The notes under the pieces are model-generated. The model did no database searches and had not been told where the DNA came from. It saw only the letters and a program-made list of their open reading frames with translations. Source: Hyalella azteca (taxonomy: Eukaryota; Arthropoda; Malacostraca; Amphipoda; Hyalellidae). From it: a stretch of 64,000 nt of DNA. Numbering within the stretch: the stretch's first letter is position 1; every line of letters starts with the position of its first letter. Both the position numbers and the translations under genes were made by a program. Location of the stretch: contig NW_025936535.1 of assembly GCF_000764305.2 (NCBI RefSeq), positions 1 through 64,000 on the forward strand. Direction: 5' to 3'. This document shows, piece after piece, positions 37,301-45,495 of the stretch.

Positions 37301-40300
37301 TATAATGTTAGGGCAATACAGATCTATCACTGTGTGAGGGATTTATCCTCTTTTACCTCAGCAATATGCATGTATAATTAAAATTATAAGTAGGTATACT
37401 ATAGCTGATATTCTGAAAGCTTGAGTGCATGGTATTTTATTCCATCACATTGGAGTCACCAAGATTGAAGGTAAAATTATATTTATTACCATACATAACT
37501 TTAATAACAATTAACTAACTGAATATATATTTTTTATAGGCTGGTCACAAAACCTACCTGTTTGAAAGTCCATTTCTTGCCCTCCCAAATGAGTGCGACT
37601 TTATAAGGGTTCTTGACAACATTGCGCTCAAAGAGATCAGCGAGGCAATAGTCGCTGCCCTGCGCCCAGCGCACCAGCAGCCTCAGCCTCAGGTACCTCA
37701 CCCCAGCACTGCACGGGGCGTGGCAATGATTAATAGCATTCTATTTTCTAAAAAATTAATACTTGATTGTTCAATAGGCTTAATTTTTGCTAAATTCCTA
37801 CTCAAGGGCTCAATAAGATTCCTTTTCACAAGGAATTTCTTCTTTGTTGTTCAATAGGATTTCTCTTTTTGAGATATTTTTACCCCATTGTTTACTTGAA
37901 TATCTAAGATCATGTAGTAATCAGTGCAGATACAAATACATACAAAATTTATCATCAGTAAACAAGAAAATCTAACAAGTCAGGATAATTTTACTCTCAT
38001 TATTTATTTACACAAAATAGACACTGCCTGCTAGGAAAATTAGTTGAAGTTCTACACAAGGAATTCCAGATAAGGTATAACTAATAAAAAAATTCTGGTA
38101 TATGAATGACATTATCATGAGGAGAAATGTGCAAGTAAATAAAAATATGCTTCAACATATGCCATGAAACATGCACTTAGCAATCATGTTGCTAACATTA
38201 ACATAGACTATTCAAAGAATCATTTAATCCATCAGAGAACATGGAATACGTTGCAACTAATACAACTTGCAGCACTACACAGTCTCACACAAGATCCCGA
38301 GGCAGCGTCTTGTATGCCAGCCAGATGGTGTGATGCCCTCCCAGGGCAATGTAGCACAGCAGTGAAGCCCCCACACACTGCAGCTGAAACAAACATATGC
38401 AATAAAAATAAATAAAGGGCACTGTTTTTAAAGGGCACTGTATAATAATAATAATAATAATAATAAAGATGATATGACATAAATAATAATAAAGACAACA
38501 TGACAATAATAATAATAAAGGGCACAGTAAAATAAATAGAGGGCACTGTTTTTGTTTAAATAAATGAACCAACACATGCAATAATAATATAACTCAGTAC
38601 TCACTGCAGTGAGTGTCAGAGAGTGCATTTTCTCGCTAACAAAAACGTTAAGTCACGGACGGACAGACAGACAGACGGACGGACAGACAGACAGACAGAC
38701 GGACATGGCGAGCACAATAGCGTCATTTTTTATAAATGAGAAAATGCGCTAATAATAAATATGATGGATGCTTCAATGTGGAAAGAAACACACATGCATA
38801 CAACCATCAAAATGCCTGCTGTTATAAGTAAAAGTCACTCATCCACTGATAACAATTTCCTGATCATGATTGGTTATAGTCAATATAGATTTTTCCAATC
38901 TTAGCTGGTAGAGAATAATAGAAGCTTTTTGGCTCTGATATGATCAAGCAACAGGGGTAATCACTTTTGATTCAAATTGCATAACTCCTCAGAGACGAAA
39001 TGAATTTCTATATGAATATTCAAGGTAGATAGGGTAAACACGGTATATTCCGTCATCGTAGGTAATTCCGTCACTTCTCTAGTTTTTCCTTTATATTAAG
39101 CTTTGTTCTAGTTCCATGCGTTCATTGATGGTTGAAATGGTGACCTCATACATTTGTGTGTCGAAATACTGCAAAAACACTAGGTCTTGGCCATCTAGTG
39201 GGAAAATATTGAGATTCAAAGAGAGACAATGCATGCCACCTGGTGAGATCATCGAAAAATGTGTCAAATTTGACAGTTGACCTTGCTCTACCAAATAGTG
39301 AATAACTGTATTTATAGGAAGAATATTATGGTTTGAGACTTTTAAATACGTCTGTGAATATATTAGGAATCCTTTAAGTAAACTTGTATTCGCTGATTTA
39401 AAGTCGTAAATAAATTAATAGATGATTAAGTTGAGTGATGGATTTAGACCCATCAAAACTAATTCCGACACAACTTGAATTGGGCACACACAGATCGTTC
39501 CAAGCTTTGTACAAAAATTGAAATTTGCTTAATTAAAAGCCTAATAGCTGTTAATTAAAACGTAATTAAGTAGTGTTCAATATTCGTTAGTGTTCTAATT
39601 CAAAGCTGTGTTGTATGCCAATACAGCTCACACAGCGAACGGAATTCGAATACGTTGATGTCGGCATTATGTATCAGTTAAATTTGAAGTGCTGACGCAA
39701 TACAACTCACCACGTGTCGAATATTGCCACACACAGTGACGGAATATAGGGATTTGGTAGGTTTCCATTCTAAAGGCTTTTTAATAAATATGGCAACATT
39801 TTGTGACGTTTCATCGTTGCTGACGCATAGTGAAGTGTTTTGAGAGTCACGTGAAGGCAACAGAACTTACGTAACGCATACGTTTTTTTTAGAGTTTTTC
39901 ATTTCTCAATGCGTCCTTAATGTGTCGGAATATACCGCATTTACCCTATTCTAATTTTTCACATAGAACCAAAAACACAGCTGAGATGGGTTAGGTATGA
40001 AAAAAAGGTCCAATCCAGGATGGAATTCTAATTTCGGAGGTTCATATATTATTTCGGTCCACCAAGACCACTTCTTCTATCCAACATTGTTATTTGAGGC
40101 AAAAAATGAACTTCTTAAAGGCTTAAAACACGCACGCTAACTTGCTCAGTTTCTATAAAGTACCTAATCACTTGGAAGTTGTAAACCTGCACCTATCACT
40201 CAACAATTAAAAATATCTTAGTTTTTGTATTTAAAAATGAGTTCGCCATTCCGAGAAAGCTGTGCCCTCTGCATTTTAGGGATAGAAGCGGTCAGACGTC

Positions 40301-41236
40301 AGTGTTCATTCAGGAGTAAAGAAGGCACGGTACCTGGTGTGAAGAAATTAAACCATTAATGCATTATACGTGTGGTTTGTTGCATATTAACAATCCAATG
40401 TACAAAAACTTGAGGTTATCTACTAATCTTCTTATTAACGATGATTTTTTCGTTGTTAAGTGACCTGTGACCAAACTAGCTACTAAGAAACCTACCGACC
40501 AACGACTGGAAAACCTACCGAGTACCGACCAACGACTGGAAAACCTACCGACCAACGAGTGGCATGTGGATTTTCAACGACCAGATGACCCCTGAGATAC
40601 TATTACAACGACTCTTATGCCACACTATGAAACCTGGAGTGGAAGGTGGTATAACGCGGTGGTAGAATTGGTATTTCGATAGGTTTTCTTATATTGACAT
40701 GAGAATATATTACCTATACAGAATTCCACACTGGGCCACTCCAATCTGAAGCATTGGGCACAATTTTCTTCAAATTTAAGATAAGAACAATTACTTTGCA
40801 GGTGATTTTTAAAATTTGCCTTCAGAAATGTACGTTTTTTTATTATCATAACAAAATAAATTGAGCAGGGACACACAAATTTACTGTGTTTCCTACATGT
40901 AGGAAACACAGTAAAGTCTACAAGAGATATTTATTGAGAAATGTGTTGGTTAGATCTCACAAAAACTAAAAAACATAGATTTTGATGCAAATAGGTTGGC
41001 ATAAATCTTCAGATATGATTTGTTCAAAGAGAATGACACTTTGCACCCTGTGACCTTGGCACAAGTGCAGGTACCTATAATGTGTGCACTGCTGTCTTTA
41101 TCTTTGCAAGCAAGCTAACTAAGATACTCTTAATTTATCGACTTTATTCAATAATGGTACTAACCCAAGTGATGGTTCCAGCTATCCACAAGGCAACCAG
41201 CACGGCCACGAAATATTTAGTATTTTTTGTGCCCAT
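25154..41236 (-). CDS. Long-chain fatty acid transport protein / very-long-chain acyl-CoA synthetase (SLC27 family)
   Basis: Family proteins activate long or very long fatty acids to acyl-CoA at the ER or plasma membrane, which drives fatty acid uptake. Exons: 41165-41236, 38289-38377, 37558-37708, 36999-37124, 36444-36555, 35055-35144, 33980-34127, 32512-32713, 30363-30437, 29386-29503, 28236-28379, 27889-28026, 27152-27309, 26111-26270 and 25154-25332. They join in phase to 653 codons plus stop, the usual family length. The N-terminal signal anchor is [12 protein letters not shown] (9-20). The AMP-binding motif [11 protein letters not shown] is at 245-255, [13 protein letters not shown] at about 284-296, FYGATE at 384-389, and the family signature [15 protein letters not shown] at 505-519. 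The protein ends at ILHKKCRL. Exon 1 is inferred from its start, hydrophobic anchor, donor and matching phase; exons 3-15 are certain by homology. Introns hold many minisatellites, several of which copy exon edges. The paralogue cannot be fixed; the text looks closest to SLC27A1/A4-type proteins. Confidence 0.95.
25349..25440 (-). mobile_element. Family A inverted-repeat element, truncated copy 5
   Basis: Begins AGCAAATTTTCTCATTTATGG and runs through (TCCG)n, but lacks the palindromic end seen in the other copies. It lies about 15 bases upstream of the SLC27 exon 15 acceptor. Confidence 0.7.
25520..25719. repeat. 20-base minisatellite, ten copies (SLC27 intron 14)
   Basis: Unit GGCAGCAGCACGCCTGCCAA with C/T variation at position 17. 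Open frames on both strands through this array are artefacts of the repeat. Confidence 0.95.
25890..26110. repeat. Degenerate repeats next to the SLC27 exon 14 donor
   Basis: Imperfect units containing GCGTCAATATT.AGACATTGA and CATTCACAG.TATGCAG recur about four times and run right up to the exon 14 donor, whose GTCAATGTC is itself part of the pattern. Confidence 0.75.
26111..26270 (-). CDS. SLC27 exon 14
   Basis: Encodes [20 protein letters not shown], then [19 protein letters not shown]. Phase 0 in, phase 1 out with donor GTCAAT; this weak donor is the one that fits exon 15. Confidence 0.92.
26923..27146 (-). repeat. 25-base minisatellite carrying the SLC27 exon 13 donor
   Basis: About nine units of CGTTACCTCGTCAGCTGACA plus GCCAG. 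On the minus strand each unit reads ...CGAG GTAACGCTGG, matching the genuine exon 13 edge GTTGAG GTAACGTCC. The last unit next to the exon is degenerate. Confidence 0.93.
27152..27309 (-). CDS. SLC27 exon 13 (family signature)
   Basis: Encodes [15 protein letters not shown], then [19 protein letters not shown], the FATP/VLACS signature. Phase 1 in, phase 0 out at GAG before GTAACG. Confidence 0.95.
27481..27526 (-). repeat. Copy of the SLC27 exon 13 acceptor edge
   Basis: CATCACAAGGATGTCTCCTG then CACGCAATATGTACGTTAGA matches 27293-27338, which spans the end of intron 12 and the start of exon 13, with few changes. Confidence 0.88.
27614..27658 (-). repeat. Two copies of the SLC27 exon 14 donor edge in another intron
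   Basis: TTTGACCCGTAGTGT occurs twice here; the genuine exon 14 donor edge reads ATTGACCCGTAGTGT at 26106-26120, about 1.5 kb away with exon 13 in between. Confidence 0.75.
27850..27883 (-). repeat. Copy of the SLC27 exon 12 donor edge
   Basis: CCACCTGACAAGGAATGTCA and onward repeats the genuine CCACCTGACAAGAAGGCCAT at 27885-27904, so CTTGTCAG GTGG occurs twice in succession. Confidence 0.88.
27889..28026 (-). CDS. SLC27 exon 12
   Basis: Encodes [20 protein letters not shown], then [14 protein letters not shown] and [10 protein letters not shown]. Phase 1 both ends, donor GTGGGT, with a second copy of the exon end in the intron at 27850-27883. Confidence 0.93.
28202..28218 (-). repeat. Copy of the SLC27 exon 11 donor edge
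   Basis: The 13-mer CTGCCACTCACCA is at 28205-28217 and again at 28225-28237, the second covering the genuine GTGAGT donor. Confidence 0.85.
28236..28379 (-). CDS. SLC27 exon 11
   Basis: Encodes [19 protein letters not shown], then [11 protein letters not shown] and SLCVVCKP. Phase 1 both ends, donor GTGAGT, which is duplicated about 20 bases into the intron. Confidence 0.93.
28540..29010 (+). mobile_element. Possible solo LTR relic (SLC27 intron 10)
   Basis: A block of non-repetitive, GC-balanced sequence starting TGTAGCGTCTAGCGTAG, with a TATA-like GCTATAATAG at about 28753 and AATAAAAGTCG at about 28841. The order promoter then poly(A) signal suits an LTR, but no second LTR, coding part or target duplication was identified. 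Confidence 0.3.
29222..29372. repeat. C-rich minisatellite (SLC27 intron 10)
   Basis: About five imperfect units of ACACTCCCCACAACACCCAT plus AATCCCCC. Contains a single ambiguous base at 29322. Confidence 0.88.
29386..29503 (-). CDS. SLC27 exon 10
   Basis: Encodes [17 protein letters not shown], then [17 protein letters not shown] with the FYGATE adenylation motif. Phase 0 in, phase 1 out, donor GTGAGC. Confidence 0.94.
29510..30362. other. SLC27 intron 9
   Basis: G-rich repeats (GGGGTGAGTGTGGGGAGAG) follow the exon 10 acceptor side. The remainder, 29890-30350, is AT-rich with no feature recognised. Confidence 0.55.
30363..30437 (-). CDS. SLC27 exon 9
   Basis: Encodes [18 protein letters not shown], then PTDTQHK; 25 codons in phase 0 with donor GTGGGC. 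It matches the family order after CVQYNCT. Confidence 0.93.
30473..30782. repeat. 35-base minisatellite, about nine copies (SLC27 intron 8)
   Basis: Unit GTCTCACTAACATGACTAGC plus ACATCTCCTGCACTA. Minus-strand units contain TAGTGCAG G, similar to the exon 9 acceptor TGGTGCAG G at 30437, but the match is short. Confidence 0.93.
30895..31010. repeat. 19-base minisatellite (SLC27 intron 8)
   Basis: Unit CCCCTACACAACACACTAT, five to six copies. Confidence 0.9.
31011..32400. other. SLC27 intron 8, unclassified
   Basis: A stretch at 31011-31330 has balanced composition and a long plus-strand frame but no recognisable domain; it may be a transposon relic. The rest shows nothing named. Confidence 0.45.
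32420..32506 (-). repeat. 29-base tandem copies of the SLC27 exon 8 donor edge
   Basis: Three units precede the genuine edge at 32507. On the minus strand each reads CAGTACAACTGTACT then GTGAGTGCTGTG, with exon end and donor conserved and only one T/C variation between units. Confidence 0.95.
32512..32713 (-). CDS. SLC27 exon 8
   Basis: Encodes [18 protein letters not shown], then [17 protein letters not shown] and [10 protein letters not shown]. Phase 2 in, phase 0 out. The donor GTGAGT lies inside the last unit of a 29-base tandem repeat. Confidence 0.94.
32879..32950 (-). repeat. Copy of the SLC27 exon 8 acceptor edge
   Basis: GGAACTGGACCGCCCCGCAG, then AAGAACAGGTATCTG and GAGAGACTCTTAGTACACTT, repeats 32682-32743 (exon 8 start plus end of intron 7) about 197 bases away. 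Confidence 0.92.
33105..33196. repeat. 38-base minisatellite (SLC27 intron 7)
   Basis: Imperfect units of CCCCCCCACACAGACTACCC plus AACCTAGT.AG, two and a half copies. Confidence 0.88.
33440..33717 (-). mobile_element. tRNA-derived SINE family 1 (SLC27 intron 7)
   Basis: On the minus strand it begins with GCCCGGGTTCGAGTCCCAC, containing a pol III B-box (GGTTCGAGTCC, 33685-33695). The body continues with ordered blocks shared with 24530-24690 and 47570-47760. The A-box end is cut off by the minisatellite at 33720. Confidence 0.75.
33720..33974 (-). repeat. Five 51-base tandem copies of the SLC27 exon 7 end with donor
   Basis: Units start at 33720, 33771, 33822, 33873 and 33924; the genuine edge is the sixth. 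Each minus-strand unit encodes [14 protein letters not shown] and then has AG GTAGGA. 51 bases is exactly 17 codons. Only the unit next to the exon can be read through; the others carry TAG. Confidence 0.96.
33980..34127 (-). CDS. SLC27 exon 7 (ATP/AMP-binding motif)
   Basis: Encodes [17 protein letters not shown], then [18 protein letters not shown] and TNA, ending AG before GTATTA. Using the next repeat's donor (GTAGGA, exon end 33929) would add 17 in-frame codons that repeat [14 protein letters not shown]. Further read-through meets a TAG. Confidence 0.93.
34128..35054. other. SLC27 intron 6
   Basis: AT-rich. Contains the 20-base exact copy of the exon 6 donor edge at 34749-34768 and a short 21-base tandem repeat (AAGTTAAGTGTAAGGCAACAC) at about 34882-34940. 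Confidence 0.6.
34749..34768 (-). repeat. Exact 20-base copy of the SLC27 exon 6 donor edge
   Basis: CCACTGACGTATGGGAGTGT is identical to 35047-35066, which covers the exon 6 end and its GTCAGT donor, 298 bases away. Confidence 0.85.
35055..35144 (-). CDS. SLC27 exon 6
   Basis: Encodes [17 protein letters not shown], then APLPQDTPI. The donor GTCAGT after ATAC is chosen because only it fits the phase of exon 7. An exact 20-base copy of this edge lies at 34749-34768. Confidence 0.85.
35735..36245. repeat. Tandem repeat of about 180 bases (SLC27 intron 5)
   Basis: About three diverged units share TCAATG.AAAAATCAAAATG, AAATCCCTTTAGCC.GATTG and AATGTAGAATAGTTTATCT. Confidence 0.85.
36254..36376. 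repeat. 41-base tandem repeat, three copies (SLC27 intron 5)
   Basis: Unit TACTAGTGGACTCGATGTGA plus AATACTGAAAGTGGTAATAAA. It derives from the end of the larger 180-base unit beside it. Confidence 0.92.
36444..36555 (-). CDS. SLC27 exon 5
   Basis: Encodes [20 protein letters not shown], then [17 protein letters not shown]. Phase 0 in, phase 1 out, donor GTGAGC. Confidence 0.93.
36613..36858. repeat. 19-base minisatellite, about 13 copies (SLC27 intron 4)
   Basis: Unit ATCAATAACAGCTGATGTC with A/C variation at the join. No unique spacers separate the units. Confidence 0.95.
36999..37124 (-). CDS. SLC27 exon 4
   Basis: Encodes [16 protein letters not shown], then [20 protein letters not shown], the early AMP-binding-domain segment. 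Phase 0 both ends, donor GTAAAC. Confidence 0.94.
37125..37557. other. SLC27 intron 3
   Basis: AT-rich intron, nothing recognised beyond the splice sites. Confidence 0.6.
37558..37708 (-). CDS. SLC27 exon 3
   Basis: Encodes [16 protein letters not shown], then [19 protein letters not shown]. Phase 2 in, phase 0 out, donor GTAGGT. Confidence 0.93.
38289..38377 (-). CDS. SLC27 exon 2
   Basis: Encodes [20 protein letters not shown], then AYKTLPRDL, ending with GT before a GTGAGA donor. The acceptor may instead be six bases upstream (exon start 38383), adding Leu-Gln. Confidence 0.8.
38440..38520. repeat. (ATA)n microsatellite
   Basis: AATAATAAT runs beside the family A element. Hydrophobic open frames through it on the minus strand are products of the triplet repeat. 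Confidence 0.85.
38585..38752 (+). mobile_element. Family A inverted-repeat element, copy 4 (SLC27 intron 1)
   Basis: Has CAGTACTCACTGCAGTGAGT, GCATTTTCTC / GAGAAAATGCGCT and an expanded GGACAGACAGAC core, longer than in the other copies. Confidence 0.8.
39032..39946. mobile_element. DNA-transposon-like element with GGGTAAA ends and TA target duplication
   Basis: Left end GGGTAAACACGGTATATTCC and right end complement GGGTAAATGCGGTATATTCC are inverted repeats of about 25 bases, flanked by TA on both sides. TA duplications point to the Tc1/mariner/pogo superfamily. Inner open frames (39091-39294, 39678-39860, minus) have no recognisable transposase, so it is non-autonomous or decayed. Confidence 0.72.
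41165..41236 (-). CDS. SLC27 exon 1 (start codon, signal anchor), inferred
   Basis: Encodes [20 protein letters not shown] then TITW, 24 codons in phase 0, ending at a GTTAGT donor. It is the only start found that gives a membrane anchor and the right phase for exon 2, but no homology proves it. Confidence 0.65.
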
Positions 41237-42600
41237 GATCAGTCAAACATTAGGCACGGAAACTAAAACAAAAAAGAAAGTACTGCGGGACAAGGATTGC
41301 CCAACACACTCAGCAGCCAGCGCTATCCTACCGACGACTACTTGGACAGATACAAAACAATGGATGCCAGGTCCGAAAACGGACTGATATTCGAACAAGA
41401 AATGTGAGTGTCCGAATTAGGAATTTCGGCAAAATTTGTCCACGATCTTTAATAATTATCAAGTGTGTGTATACATTGGGATAAAAATTTGGAGAAAATT
41501 TCCTGTTTTTCTACGCCACTTTCTCTCTAATTATTTAGTATTGACCAGACATTGTTATTATTATAAAAATAATAATAATTATTATTGGTATTATTTTATT
41601 ATTATTATTTATTAATAATATCATCATATAATGATAAAAATTATTTCAACATGAATATTATCAATTTTATTATATTTTTATTATCATTCAATATTATTAT
41701 CATCTAATGTAAAATGTCCACGATGGAGTACATTGACTAATATTTGGGTCAAAGGCTAAATTATTTAAGCAGAAAGTTCACAGATTTCACAGGAAAACAC
41801 TAGAAGAGGCAGTTCAACGGGAGCCGGCAGAGTCGAAGTGTTGTGTTCGGTAACAAACGGTAAATGCCCAACAAGCGAATAGCCTTATATATGGAGACGC
41901 ACGTCTCAGACACATGAGAGAATGTTAGAGTACAATATTGTGTAGGTGTGTATATTTATAACTCATATATTTATATCTCTCTACAATCCTTGAGGTTTTT
42001 GTTTTCATTGAAGGTTATTGAAGAAAAATCCGTTATGTCGTTAATACTAAAACTGAACGACATTGAGCTTCTTAAAAATTTGTTTAATTGTAGAACTGTC
42101 TTGTACCTAGTATGATTAACAATTTTTTAATTGGTCGCCTCGGACACATGTGTCGACAAGAGCACTGATATTTTATGTTAGGTCATGGATCACAATCGAG
42201 TGATCAATGGACATTTTCACTAATCACAATCAAGTAAATTCGCTCCTATGCACGAAAGTAATCAAAGTATTCTCACGACATTACCCACCATGTAATATAG
42301 CAAAAAAATACACTTCCCATTAGACTGAGCATTAACAAAATTTGATCAACTCCTCATCAATTCCCAATCATTTATTCTGAGGGAGAGCTATGAACAAACA
42401 GCAGCAGAGACACTGATTATATTTTCCTCTATTCCTTATTGTAATTCACGGGTCTCCGACATCGGCGGGGGTTGCCTGGAGTTATCTAACTACAAGTTCC
42501 GTCTTTTAAATAAGATGGAAATAAGTTAAAAATAATACTTGGAAAAACAGACCCAGGTCGAACAAGGGTTGCGAGTGGACTTTTCAATTTTTTTCATAGA
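41237..42600. other. Intergenic region upstream of SLC27
   Basis: Presumed promoter side of SLC27, but no TATA or initiator can be argued. 41550-41700 is a (TTA)n/(AAT)n microsatellite. Confidence 0.5.
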
Positions 42601-42629
42601 CTTAATTCCTTTAATATCTTCTTCATGCC

Positions 42630-45300
42630 AAGAAGGTCAAAGACGGAGACCCAGGTATTGCTTCCCATGCAATATGGCCCCTCTATACAAATTTCTCCCA
42701 GACGTGGATGCTTCAAAAGTATGTCTTCAATTATCTGACAATATTAATTATTTTAATTTTTGTTATCAACGTAAGCGACGTTTGAACTCTTTCCTTCTTA
42801 TTTTATCTCCGATGAAAAAGTAATAAAAATAAACAAAATGAACATGTATTTTCCATGTGCATGGAAACGGATCATGAAAATTTTAACTAGTTATCAATCC
42901 GACCCGAGAGAGGTAATCGCTGGGAAAATTTCAAGCTCACAAGTACAAAAATTTACTCTGTTTCCTTTCACTGAATTATTGTAAAGTTGTAGTTTGACTA
43001 ACGAATGTAACAACCCTTTCCGCTTCACATTACTTCCATTATATGTTGACATAATTCTACACGCGTTCTCGTAAAGCAGCGACGTTTACTTACTCAACTC
43101 ACGCAAATAGATGAAATAATTATTCAGTTGAGTTAAATTGGATTTTGTCACGTTTATCTGTCGCCGATTTTCTACCACCCGGCCGCCTTACTAAGTTCTA
43201 TCAGAATTTTCACTACCAATCGCTAGTTTCGAACCCAAAACTCACGGCTTCGAATCCCCGTGTTCTAGACCACTCGGTGCTTCCAGAAGCAGGAACAATA
43301 ATATTGAACCAAATGTGACTCATGTTACGGAGGCCGTAAAGTTGGCTCAATAAATGTGATAAGTTAACTTATTAAGACGCTTGGTAGAATTTAGGAGAAA
43401 ATTAGAGCTTACACTGAAATTTTATTACATAAAAACAAATTTCATTATATCTAGGATCGGCTTAGGTTTTCTAAGTTCTTTTTATAATTGATTTCATGAA
43501 TAATTTATTGCGAATCTGATCAGTTCACAGACAACGAATTAAGGATATCAAAATTCTACTTTATTGTAAAAGGAATTTCGAATTTACTGCAACATTTTGG
43601 AAAAAAAACCCTTGCAGACACCGTCATAGAAATCCTAAATTTCCCAGTTCCAGAAAGTGATTACTTGAACGATGAAAAATCATTAATAAAGCTACAAATC
43701 TTTATATGTAATTATATTATGTATGATTATAGTATTAAATATATTTGATATTAATTGAAATAGTCCACGTGTATAGATAAAATACCGCATTCTAACAGTA
43801 ATAACATGGAATACGTGCATCATTTAGTGCGGTATCCCCACTTCTGTGCTTCACGATAGTATAAAGATGCGCCAAAAATGTTCATAATGAAAGTTAACTG
43901 CACTGTTAATAACAGTGCGGCTTTTGTTATTCCCATTGTTCTTGTACAATAGTACTATATTTTTAATATTTCCGAATATCTCATCCCAATATAGCCTAAT
44001 ATACAACATTTTGCATCGTAAATCTAAAATACAATTCAATATATCTCAAAGCAGCTCAGTGCCTATATTCACCTCAATATGCCTCAAAATATATCTATGT
44101 ATCTCAAAATGCCTAGGTGTTTTACCACTTCAATTAATATGCCTTCAATGCACCTCAATTATAATATGCCTCAATCAACCTCAAAATAAAGCTGAAATTT
44201 ACCTGAATATAAAATAATATGTCTCAAAGTACCTCAATAGGCATCAATACACCTCAAAATATAACTGAAATTACATACGCATAAAACAATATACATCAAA
44301 ATATCTCAATACACATCAAAATTCTTCGATGCTCCAGCGTGACAGGCGATATAATAACTCTATGGAACGATAGGGGAGGGGGAGAGTTCATGGGAATTTC
44401 AGGAGTATTTTATGTTACCAAATATACCATTTCCTCACCCCTCCCATAAAAGGGCAATCTACTGCGAATTTTTTAAGAGAAATTAGCGATCGCCATCGTT
44501 TACATATCAGTATTTATACGGAAATGTGAGGGGTGACATATAGACGAATGCTAATGATATTGATAGTTTATTTAGGCGACCGTTATTTTACGCTATCAAA
44601 GATTGTAACTTCCCCGATAAATGGTGATCTATCGCACCATTGATGGAGAGACTAACTTATAACAAAGAAAATTATCGCCATTGGTTGGATAATAATATTT
44701 CTTTAAACCAAATAATTTAATGTCATTGTGAATAATTTCAATCTCTAGGCTTGTAGTGGTGACTTTCGATTATTTAAATCCGCTGATGTGCAAGGGAGAT
44801 TGTCCAACCATGGGCAAGGTGGCCCAGTGGTTAAAGTTCAGAGTACCAAGATTGGCGCAGAGAGGCGCGGGTTCGATCCCAGGGCCTATACTTTCAAAAA
44901 AAGTTAAGAGCTCGTAAGTTCATCAGCCAATCACAGACGGCCTTCCTAACAAGATCCACCAATCATAGACAAGAAAATAGAGCGTAAGCACTGACGTTCA
45001 CTTAGCGAGTTTTGAAAGTATGGCCCCAGCTCTGTGCGCCAGTTTCTGGTAAGAATCGGCAAGGAGGTCGGGCGGTTAAGTACAGCAAATTTGAAGCAGT
45101 GAGTTGAGAGTTCGAGACCGCAAGAAGCTGTGAATGTTCTGCGATGTTCAGAATCGGCGACAGGCCTACGGCCTAATAAACGCTGAAACCGCTATTATTT
45201 TCTATTTATTATTAATCCTTTGAATTGAGCGGGAGAATGTCCATAATTTTATCCTCTGATCTGTATGGGTGATTGTCCGTGATTTTAATGTTTTGATTTT
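42630..45300 (+). repeat. Segmental duplication block, copy 1 (3' flank of the first P450)
   Basis: Collinear with 56040-58250. Shared landmarks include TGCTTCCCA.GCA.TATGGCC-type sequence at the start, CACTCGGTGCTT, AATATTGAACCAAATGTGAC, GATAAGTTAACTT, TAACTTCCCCGATAAAT and TAGTGGTGACTTTCGATTAT, in the same order and orientation. Lies beyond the P450 stop codon. Confidence 0.88.
44810..45220 (+). mobile_element. tRNA-derived SINE family 2
   Basis: The head has a pol III A-box TGGCCCAGTGG (44820-44830) and B-box GGTTCGATCCC (44870-44880) at tRNA spacing. The tail is AGAATCGGCGACAGGCCTAC GGCCTAATAAACGC, shared with retroelement ends at 19.7-20.0 kb and 46.8 kb. It is absent from the equivalent place of the duplicated flank near 58150, so it inserted after the duplication. 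Confidence 0.82.
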
Positions 45301-45310
45301 TATGGGAGAT

Positions 45311-45495
45311 TTAATCCCTCGGTTTGTACACGAGTTTCCGATCAGCTGGTACCCGCAGGCCGGCATAGTTGCGGACGCCTTCTTCGGCGATGTCGACGCC
45401 GTGCGGGGGGCGCACGTCGAAGTGCTGGACGATGGCGGCGGTGAAGAGGAACAACTCCATGCGGGCCAGCAGCTCCCCCACGCAATGACGCCGAC
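45311..45495 (-). CDS. P450-1 exon 11 (heme Cys, stop)
   Basis: Encodes RRHCVGELLARMELFLFTAA and onward to RKLVYKPRD, then TAA at 45311-45313. The heme loop is split across intron 10. Confidence 0.95.

Noticed and set aside
38285..38581. Hydrophobic 98-codon frame as the SLC27 N-terminus
   Set aside because: It runs through an (ATA)n microsatellite and part of a mobile element. The exon at 41165-41236 gives a cleaner anchor with a proper donor and matching phase.
44820..44890. Functional tRNA gene
   Set aside because: A and B boxes are present, but no convincing acceptor stem or anticodon arm can be folded, and it continues into a SINE body with a LINE-type tail.
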